A stretch of DNA of 64,000 nt, taken from assembly GCA_964402975.1 (NCBI GenBank), contig CAYOEM010000002.1, positions 62,001 to 126,000 of the forward strand, in the 5' to 3' direction. Positions 17,009 to 27,625 of this stretch are shown in pieces; within the stretch, counting starts at the first letter, position 1; each line of letters starts with the position of its first letter. Made by a program: the position numbers and the translations under genes. The notes below the pieces were generated by a model that did no database searches, was not told the DNA's origin, and was given only the letters and a program-made list of their open reading frames with translations. The stretch is from CAMDKS01 sp964402975. Lineage in GTDB: Bacteria > Bdellovibrionota_B > Oligoflexia > Oligoflexales > RGVZ01.

Positions 17009-17499
17009 TGAAGTGGATTTTAACAGCGGTTCTGCTTTCTTTTGCGATGCCGGCGTTTGCGGTCAAGGTGGGAGATATTCTTCCAAAGCTTGAGGTTCAG
17101 GATGAGTCCGGTAAGGCTTTGCAGCCATGGGCTGGTAAACAAACACTCATTAACTTTTGGGCCACATGGTGTGATGCCTGTAAGGTTGAGCTTAAAGAGA
17201 TGGAATCTGAGGTCGCAAAACTTGGCGCGGGTCGTCAGGTGGTGTTTGTTAGCCTAGATAAAGAGCCAAAAAAGGCAAAAGACTATTTTGCAAAAGAATT
17301 TAAATCAGGCGCTGCAATGGTGGGACGATTATTCTATGATTCGAGCTTTGCTATGGCCGAGGCGTTAGGAGTCGAGAGTTTTCCCATGACGCTCGTCGTA
17401 GATGAGAAAGGCAAGGTGATTAAGATTCAAGACGGCTTTAAGCCCGGATCGGGATCGACAGAGGCTTTGTTTCAAGCTCTGAACAGCGCATCTAAATAA
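17008..17499 (+). CDS. Periplasmic TlpA/ResA-like thioredoxin
   Basis: 163 aa. A signal peptide ends MPAFA|VKVGD. The active site is NFWATWCDACKVEL (about residue 53), and the cis-proline loop is ESFPMTLVV. Length and layout are those of TlpA/ResA proteins, which reduce disulfides in the periplasm, often for cytochrome c or copper-site maturation. ATG 17008 overlaps the TAA of the previous gene (TAATG) and has AAGGAG 7 bases upstream; the GTATGG before it offers another in-frame ATG two codons earlier. It is last in the operon, just before a strong terminator. Confidence 0.92.
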   Translation: MKWILTAVLLSFAMPAFAVKVGDILPKLEVQDESGKALQPWAGKQTLINFWATWCDACKVELKEMESEVAKLGAGRQVVFVSLDKEPKKAKDYFAKEFKSGAAMVGRLFYDSSFAMAEALGVESFPMTLVVDEKGKVIKIQDGFKPGSGSTEALFQALNSASK

Positions 17500-17520
17500 C
17501 TTAAAGATGGTAAAAAAACA

Positions 17521-17552
17521 CCTCTGAGAAACTAATCTCAGAGGTTTTTTTT
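17521..17552. terminator. Strong, probably bidirectional Rho-independent terminator
   Basis: CCTCTGAGA and TCTCAGAGG form a perfect 9-bp stem with a 6-base loop, followed by eight T on the plus strand and preceded by seven A a base or two away. It closes the thioredoxin operon and can also serve the convergent secreted-protein gene that ends at 17570. Confidence 0.93.
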
Positions 17553-17569
17553 GTTTTGCAAAATGTCTA

Positions 17570-18280
17570 TCAAATACCAGTTATATTGACGTCCGGGCTA
17601 TCACCACTGAATTGGAACATGGTGTTTGTCTCGTCTTTTTGAAGCACAGTCTCAACTTTAAACTTGGCGTGTAGCGCCATTTTAGCAACTGGATCTTTAG
17701 CGGTGCCACCGTTTGTTGTGGTGATCGTTTCAACTGCGTAGTTGACTGTATATCCCCACAAGACGCTTAGGTTTGTCGGTATAACGGAGACTGTTTCAAG
17801 ATATTGTCCTTTACCGTCATACTGACCGCCGAACTGGTGGACTGCTGTCAAGGTCACGTCATAAACCGTCATGCCAAACTTGTTGGTTCCCCAGATCCGC
17901 ACACTTTTACTTTGCAGATCAGAAAATCCTGTGAGTGCGCTGCTGTCGGTAACACCTTTTGGCAAAGCATTTGCAAAATTAAATTTAACTTGAGCCACTG
18001 GTGCGTTGGCTTTGATAACGTCCCAAGCCTTTTGGGCCATGTTGATGATGGCGTCAATATCGACGACTTCGGTGCCTTGACCTGCAAATGGGGTTGCGTC
18101 AGGAAAGACGTTTAAACGATCAATGTATGCAAACGCATCATTGGGCGTATCGACGACTTGAGAATGCATGGTGATCTTTTCAGAGGCTTGGGGGGCAGCG
18201 TGAGATGTCGCAGCAAAGGCAAGAAACAAAAACACTCCACAAAACCAGGGCACAGTCCGTTTCAAGGGCGTAAAACTCAT
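17570..18280 (-). CDS. Secreted protein of unknown function
   Basis: 236 aa. A clear signal peptide ends ATSHA|APQAS. The mature part has no motif I recognise. It contains DATPFAGQGTEVVDIDAIINMAQKAWD near residue 60, and then strands such as SVRIWGTNKFGMTVYDVTLTAVHQFGGQYDGKGQYLETVSVIP, which suggests a beta-rich fold. It ends GDSPDVNITGI. It is convergent with the thioredoxin operon and shares its terminator. A long AT-rich upstream region suggests its own promoter. Confidence 0.65.
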   Translation of the reverse strand: MSFTPLKRTVPWFCGVFLFLAFAATSHAAPQASEKITMHSQVVDTPNDAFAYIDRLNVFPDATPFAGQGTEVVDIDAIINMAQKAWDVIKANAPVAQVKFNFANALPKGVTDSSALTGFSDLQSKSVRIWGTNKFGMTVYDVTLTAVHQFGGQYDGKGQYLETVSVIPTNLSVLWGYTVNYAVETITTTNGGTAKDPVAKMALHAKFKVETVLQKDETNTMFQFSGDSPDVNITGI

Positions 18281-18533
18281 AAAGACCTCTTTAAAAAAGC
18301 TGTTAGACTTATAGGACCCATAAAATACGAGTCCTAACCCTCGATTACTAATAGAAATTTTAAATTAAGTCAATAAATTGCTTTTATTTTTTTAATAATT
18401 TTATGCTTATAATATAACGTAACCCCTCAATTCAACTTCCCTTTTTAAAATCACTCTCTTAAACTTATTCCACGTCAAGCTAAAGGCTAACTAGTGGCCT
18501 AGGTCGCTTTAAAACCACTGTCCAGAGGGGGCT
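18281..18533. promoter_or_regulatory. AT-rich divergent intergenic region
   Basis: The stretch 18355-18420 is very AT-rich and includes TATAAT at 18408-18413 on the plus strand, with no good -35 at the right distance. It lies between two divergent genes (secreted protein and glycosyltransferase) and most likely carries both promoters. No gene is visible in it. Confidence 0.35.
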
Positions 18534-19511
18534 TTGCCGGGTTTGAAAATCCTAGTCATTCAACTTCGCCAGCTCGGCGACATCCTCCTTACGACACCCG
18601 TAATCAGGGCCATCAAAGACCAGAATCCCGAGGCCCAGGTCGACTTTATGACCTATCCCATGGGTAGGCTCATCATTCCCGGAAACCCACTCGTTCGTAA
18701 ACATATCATCGCCCCGCAAGAGGGCATCTTAGAAGCCCTTCGTTTTGCCAGGGAGCTTCGTCGTGAATCCTATGACGTAGTGTTTGACTTTATGGCCACA
18801 CCGAGAAGCGCGGTTATCGCGAGACTGGTTCCTGCGAAAGAGCGCATTGCTTTTCACACGAGTCGAGCACCGCTATTCACCAAAACAGTGCCGCGCGGCA
18901 AAGCAGAAGAATACATCGTGCGCGAAAAGTTTCGATTGCTGAAGGCCATCGGAATTAATTCGTCGGATGTGCGCATGATGTTGCCTGTCGCCGAGCGTGA
19001 TCATGATGTTGCAAGGAATTTTATTAGCTCAAATCCAGAACTGTCTAAATCACAGATGCGCGTGATCTTAAGTCCCACTCATCGGCGTGCAGAAAGACGC
19101 TGGCCCATGGAGCGATGGGCAGAGTTAGCCGTCTGGCTTGAACGCGACCAAAACGCCAAAGTCATTTGGATTTGGGGGCCAGGCGAGGAATCCGAAATTG
19201 ATGCCGTGATGAAGCTAGCGGGCGGTGTTGGCACTAAAAGCCCGAAGACAACCTTTAGAGAGCTCGCAGCCTTAATCAAGGAGTGCCATTTATTTATCGG
19301 CAATAGTAACGGCCCTAGTCACGTGGCAGTCGCTATGGACACGCCGTCCATTCAGCTTCACGGGCCAACAAGTGCCGTGAGTTGGTGCCCAATGACTGAG
19401 AAGCATCGGGCTGTACAGAAGTCTAGTATGGATGAAATAGGTCTCGACGATGTCACTGGCCTAATTGGCAGCCATTCCATTGTCTCTAATTTTACAATTT
19501 TTAAAAATTAA
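18534..19511 (+). CDS. Glycosyltransferase family 9 (ADP-heptose:LPS heptosyltransferase-like)
   Basis: 325 aa. GT9 enzymes add heptose to the LPS core at the inner membrane. Seen are ILVIQLRQLGDILLTTPVIRAI at the N-terminus (family: ILvirlgalGDvl.ttP) and, near residue 265, FIGNSNGPSHVAVAMDTPSIQLHGPTS, the GT9 nucleotide-sugar loop. TTG 18534 is preceded by GAGGGGG; an in-frame TTG at 18543 is possible. Its stop overlaps the real stop of the giant lipoprotein on the other strand. The exact sugar is not shown. Confidence 0.88.
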   Translation: MPGLKILVIQLRQLGDILLTTPVIRAIKDQNPEAQVDFMTYPMGRLIIPGNPLVRKHIIAPQEGILEALRFARELRRESYDVVFDFMATPRSAVIARLVPAKERIAFHTSRAPLFTKTVPRGKAEEYIVREKFRLLKAIGINSSDVRMMLPVAERDHDVARNFISSNPELSKSQMRVILSPTHRRAERRWPMERWAELAVWLERDQNAKVIWIWGPGEESEIDAVMKLAGGVGTKSPKTTFRELAALIKECHLFIGNSNGPSHVAVAMDTPSIQLHGPTSAVSWCPMTEKHRAVQKSSMDEIGLDDVTGLIGSHSIVSNFTIFKN

Positions 19512-22500
19512 TTTTGAAGAGCAATAGTTTCCAAGTCGAGATCAAGTCCGGATCCTGCGCTAAATCCACCGTCTAGGGTGCCATCACTATTTAGTCTTGC
19601 GAGGTAATTTCTGGCNNNNNNNNNNNNNNNNNNNNNNNNNNNNNNNNNNNNNNNNNNNNNNNNNNNNNNNNNNNNNNNNNNNNNNNNNNNNNNNNNNNNN
19701 NNNNNNNNNNNNNNNTAAATCCACCGTCTAGGGTGCCATCACTATTTAGTCTTGCGAGGTAATTTCTGGCCGCTCCGTTATAGCTAGTGAAACCTCCTCC
19801 AATCAATATTTTGCCGTCGCTTTGAATCGTTATGTTTTTGACCATGCCGTTAAAACCACTCCCTACATTAAATCCACCGTCTAGGGTGCCATCACTATTT
19901 AGTCTTGCGAGGTAATTTCTGGCNNNNNNNNNNNNNNNNNNNNNNNNNNNNNNNNNNNNNNNNNNNNNNNNNNNNNNNNNNNNNNNNNNNNNNNNNNNNN
20001 NNNNNNNNNNNNNNNNNNNNNNNCCGTTAAAACCACTCCCTACATTAAATCCACCGTCTAGGGTGCCATCACTATTTAATCTTGCGATATAATTTCTTGA
20101 TAATGCGTTGTAGGTAGTAAAAGCTCCTCCTAACAGAACTTTTCGCGTATCTGGAGCGGTGTAAGTGTAGCCTCCAACCAGAGCGCCATTTTGACCATCA
20201 GGATTCGTAACCACCACGTTTTTAACTCCATGTGTACCTGCTGGAGTTGTAGCAGTCAGAGACATCGATGACCCAAAAGTGACGCCAGTTGCGCTGACTC
20301 CCCCAATCGTAACCGTAGCACCGGACACAAATCCCGTTCCACTTATAGTTACTGCCGTGCCGCCACTAGTTAATCCTGAACTAGGCGAAATGGCTGTAAC
20401 CGTGGGCGCTGCATACGAATACGGTGCAGCACTAACCTCATTTGACAATGCACCCTCAATACCGTTTTTCACCGCGGCTAATTTGTAATAGCGCGTAACA
20501 CCACCGCTTAAAGGGGTGTGCGTATAAACAGATGTGACATTACTTATTTTAGAGGAAGCTGTTGTAACGCCGGCAGTCATTGACCAGTAGAGGTTATACG
20601 TCTCTCCTGTCACTGAAGCCCAAGATAATCCAAGTGATGTGACGTAGCGTATAGGTGTCGACAAGGTCGGAGCTGCTAGCGGGGTGACAACTTGGATGGC
20701 CAAACTACCGGAGATTGACCAGTTACCTGCATCATCGCGTTCCTGGACATAAAGTGTGTGAGTCGCCTCTGCCAGTCCAGATCCTGGCGTGTAAGATGCT
20801 ACAGTCGTTTGGGTGGCTCCTGTAGAGAGATCAGTGCTGTTTAATTTATAACGATATGTTCCATTGCCACCACCCCCGGTAGTCCATGTCCAGGTAGGAG
20901 TTGAATTAGAAGTTGGCGTTGCTCCCGTGACAACTGGGGCGTTCGGTGGCGTGGCATCATAAGCTATCGACCAGGGCGTGGATGCGATATTGCCATTAGT
21001 AGCTGAGTCTGTGGCTGAATTCGCCAGCACACTAGCCGATACTGTCGCGCCTGTTGCTGTGATTGCCAAGGTGTAAACCGACGGACTTGTGGCGGTAAAT
21101 GTTCCCGCCGTCGCATTCGTTAATGCAACATCAGAAGCAGTAAACCCAGTCACAGGCTCAGAGAACGTAAAGGTCAATGTAATGGCAGAATTATTAGTCG
21201 GCCCACTAGAAGGACTAGATGTAATGGTCACCGTTGGAGCAGCGTTGTCGTATGTAATACTCCACTGACTAGATGCCGTGTTGCCGTTACCTGCGGGGTC
21301 ATTGGCCATGTTAGCCGCGACATTTGCCGTAACGTTTGATCCGGCGGCAGTGATTACCAATGTGTAGACCTTAGAACTAGTCGCTGTGAATGTGCCTTTT
21401 GTCGCGTTCGTGACTGAGACGTCCGCAGCATAAAATCCCGTGACGGCCTCTGAGAAGGTAAATATCAGAGTAATTGCCGAGTTATTTGTCGGACCTGGGT
21501 CCCGGTTAGATGTGATCGCTACAGTAGGAGCGGAGTTATCGTAAGTAATCGACCATGGGGTTGATGCCATGTTGCCATTGGAAGCCGAATCTACCGCTGA
21601 ATTTGCTGCTACGCTGGCGGAGACCGTCGAAGCCGTGGGAGTTATTGCTAGTGTATAGACCGTAGAGCTAGTCGCCGTGAAGGTTCCTTTCGTAGCGTTT
21701 GTGACTGCGACGTCTGTGGCATCAAATCCTGTCACCGGCTCTGAGAAGGTAAATGTCAAGGTAATTGCCGAGTTATTTGTCGGGCCTGGGTCACGGTTAG
21801 ACGTAATCGCCACGGTCGGAGCTGAGTTATCAAAAGAAATACTCCACGGACTAGCTGCCGTGTTGCCATTACCTGCGGTGTCGTAAGCGATGCTTGCCGC
21901 AATACTTGCGGTTATGTTTGGCCCTGTTGCGTTAATTTGCAGAGTGTAGTTGGTAGGGCTTATTGCTGTGAAAGTGCCGGCAGTTGCATTCACCAAAGTA
22001 ACATCAGACGAGTCAAATCCAGTTACGCTTTCAGAGAATGAAAAATTGAGCGTGATCGAAGGATTATTTGTCGGATTTGACGTGGTCGTTGAGGAGATAA
22101 TAACATATGGATTTATAATGTCGTATATTGTCGATCGAGTTGTTGATGCAATATTACCGTTAGTAGCTGCATCTTGAGCGACGTTTTCAGCAATATTGAG
22201 GGTTACTGCTCCTTGGGTTATTGGCGTGATGATTGCCGAGTACGTAGTGCCTGACCCTGAAAAGCTGCTCGCTACGCCGTTAGTGACGGAGAGGTCTCCA
22301 ATGTCAAACCCGGTGACTGCAGTGGAGAAAATAATCGATACTGGGATAGAAGTTAAATTAGTAACAGCAGGCGCTGAGATAGCAACGGTTGGGGCGATCA
22401 CGTTATAAGTGTATTGCACAGTCTGGACAGGAGACGATTGTCCAAGAATATCGCAGGAAATCGCCTTTAAAATAGTCGTGGAAGCGGGTATGTTAACACT

Positions 22501-24675
22501 TGTCGGTTGAGTTGATGAGCCCGCTCCACTAGAACACGACGGGTTAGTTCCGTCCAGCGTATAGCGGAAATCCTTAAAGTTAGCATCAGGAACAATATTC
22601 TGCTGGATCGATGTCGTGAAACTGGCGTTGAATGTTTTTGATGCATCAGCAATGACAGGGGTGAGTGGAGCTGTATTGTCGTGGATAATCGTGCCTCTTA
22701 CGCATCCTGTTTCGTTACCGAATAAATCGCGATATTTTCCATAAACTGTAGCAGTAGTGTTGCTCTGACCTAATGTCCACGACTTGGAAGGTCCGATCGT
22801 CTCCCAAATTCCGCCCGAGCTGCAGCCGGCTGTATTTGTAATGTAGACTTCGGTAGAGTCGGTGGCGCTGAGATTTAATGTTACTGATGTGTTGTTTACG
22901 TAAATTTCTCCATTGTTTATCACGACACTAGGATTAGACGGTGGTGTCGCGTCAACAACATAGCTCGCCGAGAATTCTGCGGAGTCGAAAAAGTGGTTTT
23001 TTGTTGCGATAGCCCTTAAGTTGAACGAAGTGCTCAAAGGCACGCCTGTTGAATAGAGGCTCGATGACGAGGTTGGTTTTGATCCATCTGTCGTGTAATA
23101 GATCGCAGCACCTGGAGTCGTGGAGGTTATCTGGACGGTCTGGGAAGGCCCATAGGTTCCACCAGCAAGCGAGAATGTTGGCGTTGCGACAGTATCAAGA
23201 ACGGCAAGGGTAACGTCCGCTTCCGTGGAAGGACCGACCGCGTTAGTCGCAACGATTTTATAAGTGGTCGGGCTTAGAAGCGCTGCAGGCGCTCCCGTAA
23301 TGGCGCAGGTGCTTTGATTGATGAGCACCCCAGCGGGAAAGCTTGTCGTTCCGGCTTTTGTGCCGCAAGCAATTATATTTGATCCGTTTATGATTAAAGA
23401 CGTCGGCGACACGGAAAAAGTTTCGGTTGGTTTTATTCTATTACCGGTAGCTCCAGCATAACTAAGCGTCGGCTTGTCAGCGAAACTAGTTCCAACAATG
23501 CTAGCCCCAGTTGGGCCATATGGTGTGCCCACGACTACTTTATCTTTCGAAGGTAGCGTCATAGTTCCAGCGATGCCTGCAATGAAGCGGCCGGCTAAGA
23601 TCGTCTCGGGTTTTATCAGGCTCAAATCTGCAGCTTTAAAGGATTCACCGGTCACACATCCAACCTGCCCGTCTTTAGCGCAGGGCTGGTAGACTGCGGC
23701 CGTGTAGCGTTCACAGGCTTTCAAAGCTGGATTATCGGAAGTCAGAGAGAACGTGCCGACTGACTGACTGCCCCCGGCGCCGTAAAGGGTCCCAGCTCGG
23801 ACCGTTGACGTTAGTGGCAAGACGACACTGCCTTGTAGGTTTTGAATGGATGCGGACGAAAGAATAAAATCTGCTCGCAAAAAAGTCATATCGACAGCTT
23901 TGAATGCATCTGTTGAGACGCATCCGGTTTGACCGTGAGCTGTACAATTTGGGTACAACTCTGCAGCATAACGCTCACAAGACTTTAACGCTGGCGGCTC
24001 TTCAGTTTTTACAACGACAGCGGCCGATATCTTCTTCTCGGCCACACCAACTTGGAATGTTCCAAACTTGGTTGTTTGAAACGAGACTTTGTTTTTTGCG
24101 CGCGTCACATTTTCACCAGGCAAAATTCCTGCTTCGAACTTTGTTTCGCCATTTTCAATGATTGTCCAGCGGTACATTACGACAATGTTCTCGCTGTCGA
24201 CATCATTTAGGTTAAGAGATGTAGATCCAAAGGGGATCGAAAGAGTCATTGGATTGCTTGCTACGACGTCCTGACTGGCGGTAAAACTGACGCTTGGGCC
24301 CCCTGCGTTTATTTTGTTGTCTGTAATGCCTAATGTTTGACTAAAAGAGCTTGTTGCCAGTGATACGCCTTCGCCTACGGCAATCGATACAGGGATCGAC
24401 AAAGCTGCTGGAGGAATTGCAACAGCGGCTCCTGCTATCGCACCCGACGTAATTCGCATGAGTTGGGTTTCAGATTTGGTTGGATCAAAAGAAGCGATGT
24501 GGTTCCCGGAGTCATCAAGTTTTGTTTGAAGGGTCGCAATGGCAGCGGTTTTATCTGCTGTGGTTTGCTTCATAAACTTGTCTTCACAAGAAGTAAAAAG
24601 AAGCGAAGTCCCTAAAAAAAGGATTGCAGCCTTCCTGTGCACGAACATTGATTTGCTGACACGAGAGTTACTCAT
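19508..24675 (-). CDS. Giant surface lipoprotein: Ig-like, chitobiase-type, IPT/TIG and Delta-60 repeats (interrupted by assembly gaps)
   Basis: At least 1,700 aa. The signal ends LLFTSCEDK (lipobox). In order: a unique N-terminal region; two similar Cys-containing segments (SCERYAAELYPNC, ACERYTAAVYQPC); an Ig-like segment; a chitobiase/HEX C-terminal-type repeat (YYTTDGSKPTSS); five 97-residue Ig-like repeats; a fibronectin-like segment; IPT/TIG (ISPSSGLTSGGTAVTISG); then Delta-60 repeats of 51 residues (ARNYLARLNSDGTLDGGF). Two 100-N gaps lie in the Delta-60 part. After the first gap the repeat frame resumes and ends ETIALQN at TAA 19508-19510, so a stop seen at 19591 is an artefact of arbitrary gap length. 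Likely a surface adhesin. Confidence 0.82.
19616..19715. other. Assembly gap (100 N)
   Basis: Exactly 100 N, the conventional length for a gap of unknown size, flanked on both sides by Delta-60 repeat sequence. With a 153-base unit the N length does not keep the reading frame, so protein sequence across it is unreliable. Confidence 0.97.
19924..20023. other. Assembly gap (100 N)
   Basis: Second run of exactly 100 N inside the Delta-60 array. Repeat landmarks on either side are 177 bases apart including the N, not a multiple of 153, so the true gap length differs. Confidence 0.97.
20957..22410 (-). repeat. Five tandem Ig-like repeats, 291-bp unit
   Basis: A landmark (TCGTAxGTAATxxxCCA and variants) recurs at 20957, 21248, 21539, 21830 and 22121, exactly 291 bases apart each time. 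Each unit encodes 97 residues with TFSExVTGF and VTNATxGTFT motifs. The second to fourth copies are the most alike; the outer ones are more diverged. The pattern is that of Bap-type bacterial Ig-like surface domains. Confidence 0.9.
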
Positions 24676-24872
24676 GGTTGCACCGATCCTGACGGCTTAT
24701 GGCTTGGTCGACACTGAGCCATATCAATAGAGATCGGTCGGATGGTTAGGTGGCGTTCTTAAGGCATGGGGGTAAGAGACGCGTTTTCAACGGGTTATAC
24801 CCGGCCCTAAGCTTACGAATTTTTTAACTATAAGCTGGTAAATTGGGTTTTAATAAAAAATCAGTAAAAACT

Positions 24873-26156
24873 TTAAGTACGACCGCAAAACACGCCTCGC
24901 GCAACCTTTTCACATTGAGTGAGATCCTCCGCGGTTAATCCAAATTTTCTTTGGACCAAGGACTCCTCGTCGCTGAGATCAATGTCAAAAATCCCTGGGT
25001 CGTCTGTGGAAATGGTGACCCTAATTTGATGATCGAGAAAACGCCTGAGCGGATGAAAGTCTTGTCGTCCGAGTGCTCCAATACGAATATTTGAGGTGGG
25101 ACACGTTTCGATAAGTGGATCGGAACCTTTGATGATCGATAGCAATGCATTCTGAAACGTTCTGGTGTGTTCAATGAGATCATGGTCGTAGTGCCATGCC
25201 ACATAATCGTCCGTGGTTGCCTGCTCAAATCTATCAGAAAACCACTGATAGTCTTTTACAGTATAGTTATTTTCGTGAAGCATGTGACGATGGGCGTTAA
25301 TCCACTGAAGGTGTCTCTTCGCTTCAGAGATGTTTTCGCGGATCGTGCGTCCAGCCAAAGATTCAGGATTCATCGCAAGTGCTAAGGCATGTCCCAGTCT
25401 ATCGACGCCTAGTTGTGCCGATTCGACGCACCACCGGGCAGCCGAGTGAAGGCCAATATCTTGCCACATCTCGCCGACGTGGTACAAAATCTCCAAAGAA
25501 TGCAGTCCTGCTTTGCGGTCGGCGTGTACTTGCTTGAAAAGCTTTTTTTTTGCTTCCGGTGGATGTCCTTGCTCGTTGCCGCAGAAATCTATTCCAGTAA
25601 TAAACGAACGCGCGTCAGGATGGTGATCCAAGTAATTCAATAGAAAACGGTACGATTCCCATGCGTCCGCGTCTTGACGGCTAAACGAGATGGCAATGCG
25701 TGGGTGATAAAAAGAAGTCTCATAGGAACGAGCCGATTTAATTAACTGATCGAGATATTTGGTCCTTGCATCTGCATTCAGGTAGAGCGGAAGAAATGTT
25801 CGGTACTCTTTGTAACCACCGAAACTTACATGGGATGCAAACACCTTTTCGGCAAGTGTCATATCGTCGGGCGTAGGCGGAAAAAGCGCGATCAGGAGAT
25901 TGAACTTGGCCTGAAAGATATTAAACGTGCAAGGATCACTGCATATAAAATCTTTCCGAAATTTATCCCTGCCGTTACTTGCATTCCACCAGGATTCTGG
26001 CTTGATTTTGTTACCCGTAGCTTTTTCGAATTCGGAGATAAACCACTGAAACCTTGTCTCATATTTTTTTGCGCGGTCGAAACTTGCCTCAAAAAGACTG
26101 TCAGCAGAGAGGCAGCCATAGAGATGAAGATGATTTTCACTTTGAAGGATTGTCAT
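24873..26156 (-). CDS. Adenosine deaminase superfamily hydrolase
   Basis: 427 aa, longer than the typical 340-aa adenosine deaminase. All catalytic motifs of the family are visible: ENHLHLYG (HxH zinc ligands), YHVGEMW (His and the proton-shuttle Glu), DRLGHALAL (His), ETCPTSN, and STDDPGIF (zinc-ligand and catalytic Asp pair). It should hydrolytically deaminate an adenine nucleoside or nucleotide. The ATG overlaps the stop of the NFACT gene as ATGA, so it is coupled to it and, through it, to dnaE. The long region between HxH and HVGE (residues 10-215) is unusual and may set substrate choice. Confidence 0.82.
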   Translation of the reverse strand: MTILQSENHLHLYGCLSADSLFEASFDRAKKYETRFQWFISEFEKATGNKIKPESWWNASNGRDKFRKDFICSDPCTFNIFQAKFNLLIALFPPTPDDMTLAEKVFASHVSFGGYKEYRTFLPLYLNADARTKYLDQLIKSARSYETSFYHPRIAISFSRQDADAWESYRFLLNYLDHHPDARSFITGIDFCGNEQGHPPEAKKKLFKQVHADRKAGLHSLEILYHVGEMWQDIGLHSAARWCVESAQLGVDRLGHALALAMNPESLAGRTIRENISEAKRHLQWINAHRHMLHENNYTVKDYQWFSDRFEQATTDDYVAWHYDHDLIEHTRTFQNALLSIIKGSDPLIETCPTSNIRIGALGRQDFHPLRRFLDHQIRVTISTDDPGIFDIDLSDEESLVQRKFGLTAEDLTQCEKVARGVFCGRT

Positions 26157-27625
26157 GGGGACTGTGGCCTGTGGCGTTGGATGCCGTCTCGAATTTCTTT
26201 GGAGAAGATCTCAGCAAGTTCTTCCTGGTCATAGCGTATCAAAAAAGTCTCCGACTTATCAACGAGCCAGAGCCCGGGGGCCAGGCCCTTGGTTTTCCGG
26301 ATAAACTGTCGCCTTGTGCAGTAAACGTCTCCTTCTCGCGCTTTGCTTCGATCAGAGAAATGCAAGGCCAGTATGCCGGCTGAGCGCAGTAGGCTTGGAC
26401 TTAGCGGACTTTTGGACGATACACCTGTCACCAAGACGTGGCTTCCTCGGCCACCTCCTGCGATGTGGACCCACCAGTCACTTGATTTTGCAGCCTTCAC
26501 GATTTGATCGGATTCTTTGGCATCTCGTCCGAGTATCAAAACAACGCCTTCAGGTGCAGAAAACCGACGCCCAAGGGTATTTTTCGAGGTTTTAACGGGG
26601 CGAGTGGGTGTAGCAGTTAATTTTGGTTTAATGAGCGATAAGCCTGATAGTAGTTGAATAACCTCCATATCCGTCATCGATACTGACGAGTCCCGGATCC
26701 TCGTTAAAGCCTCCTCAAAAGATTGAATGTCTCGTTTAATCCCTGCAACGCGGTCGCTTTGAAGTTTTGAAGCTCGTTCCAGCTTTTTTATACGTGTATA
26801 AAATAGTTCAAGGTTCTCACCCGGCGTTTTGCTGGGGTTTAATTTTAGGATCTTTTTGGATTCACCTGATTCCATGGTATCGATGATTAGTTCATCGGAG
26901 TTCAGATTTAGACGCCAAAGATTACTTGAAAGAAGCTCTGCTTCTTGTTTTGCGGTTTTAATGATGTCCAATGAAGGAAGCTTTGAGAGGTCTTGATCAA
27001 GTGTTTTTTTGAGGGTTTTAAGTCGCCTAGCTATCTTGTCTCTGGCTTGTCGTCTAGGCGCGCTGAGAGCCTCTCCGATTTGAGGCTGGTTTGCTGAAAT
27101 GACTTGCTCGTCTTTGCTTAATAGAGATTTTAACCAGATAATTAGCTGGGATTCATCAAAATCATCGGCGTCAAGTACATCGGATGAAGCAGTCTTTTTA
27201 ACGGTAAAAGTCCCCTTAGCCTGCAAGCGGCATAAGCTGACGCCACCGACGATAAAGTCGATTTCTGGCGTGGGTTTTGCGGAGACGACGAGAAACGTAT
27301 CATCGTTTGGTGAGGAAGAGAGGAGTCTTATGCGCAAGAATGATTTTTCGTGTTCGGCAGAGCTCAATGCCACATTAATTAGACGACAAGACGGGCAGTA
27401 CTTTCGAATGATGGCTGCGACACCAGTGGATTTTAGCTCTAAGGATGGTTTCTCTGTTGAAAGCATCAGGCTATTTGACTTAGCAGTGGCATCCAAGGTC
27501 AGATACGCTTTGGTTTTTTCGCCGCTTAGTGGATCAAAAATAGATGCTTGAAAAACAAGGGTTCCGTGATCTGTTTGCCAGGACTTACTTAGATTTATCA
27601 CCGGTAGCGATGACTGAGGACTCAT
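26153..27625 (-). CDS. NFACT-domain protein, divergent RqcH-like
   Basis: 490 aa. The C-terminal NFACT-R (DUF814) domain is clear: SDWWVHIAGGGRGSHVLV, then AGILALHFSDRSKAREGDVYCTRRQFIRK (family: DlWfHv.g.pGSHVv, AA..AA.yS.ar). The middle (about 190-300) is Lys/Glu-rich and predicted coiled coil. The N-terminal part resembles NFACT-N only weakly, and I cannot find the Asp-Arg pair needed for alanine tailing in RqcH. RqcH works in rescue of stalled 50S subunits. The ATG overlaps the dnaE stop as ATGA. The domain call is good; a ribosome quality-control role is an inference. Confidence 0.75.
   Translation of the reverse strand: MSPQSSLPVINLSKSWQTDHGTLVFQASIFDPLSGEKTKAYLTLDATAKSNSLMLSTEKPSLELKSTGVAAIIRKYCPSCRLINVALSSAEHEKSFLRIRLLSSSPNDDTFLVVSAKPTPEIDFIVGGVSLCRLQAKGTFTVKKTASSDVLDADDFDESQLIIWLKSLLSKDEQVISANQPQIGEALSAPRRQARDKIARRLKTLKKTLDQDLSKLPSLDIIKTAKQEAELLSSNLWRLNLNSDELIIDTMESGESKKILKLNPSKTPGENLELFYTRIKKLERASKLQSDRVAGIKRDIQSFEEALTRIRDSSVSMTDMEVIQLLSGLSLIKPKLTATPTRPVKTSKNTLGRRFSAPEGVVLILGRDAKESDQIVKAAKSSDWWVHIAGGGRGSHVLVTGVSSKSPLSPSLLRSAGILALHFSDRSKAREGDVYCTRRQFIRKTKGLAPGLWLVDKSETFLIRYDQEELAEIFSKEIRDGIQRHRPQSP

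Larger units (their letters stand above)
19540..20155 (-). repeat. Delta-60 repeat array, 153-bp unit
   Basis: Nearly identical units encode about 51 residues each. The sequence TAAATCCACCGTC recurs at 19716 and 19869 (153 bases apart), and again at 20046 across a gap. Adjacent copies are almost identical, which explains why the assembly broke here. The copy number in the genome is probably higher than shown. Confidence 0.85.

Noticed and set aside
19591..19615. Stop of the giant lipoprotein at 19591
   Set aside because: It arises from an arbitrary 100-N gap; the repeat frame continues to a stop at 19508.
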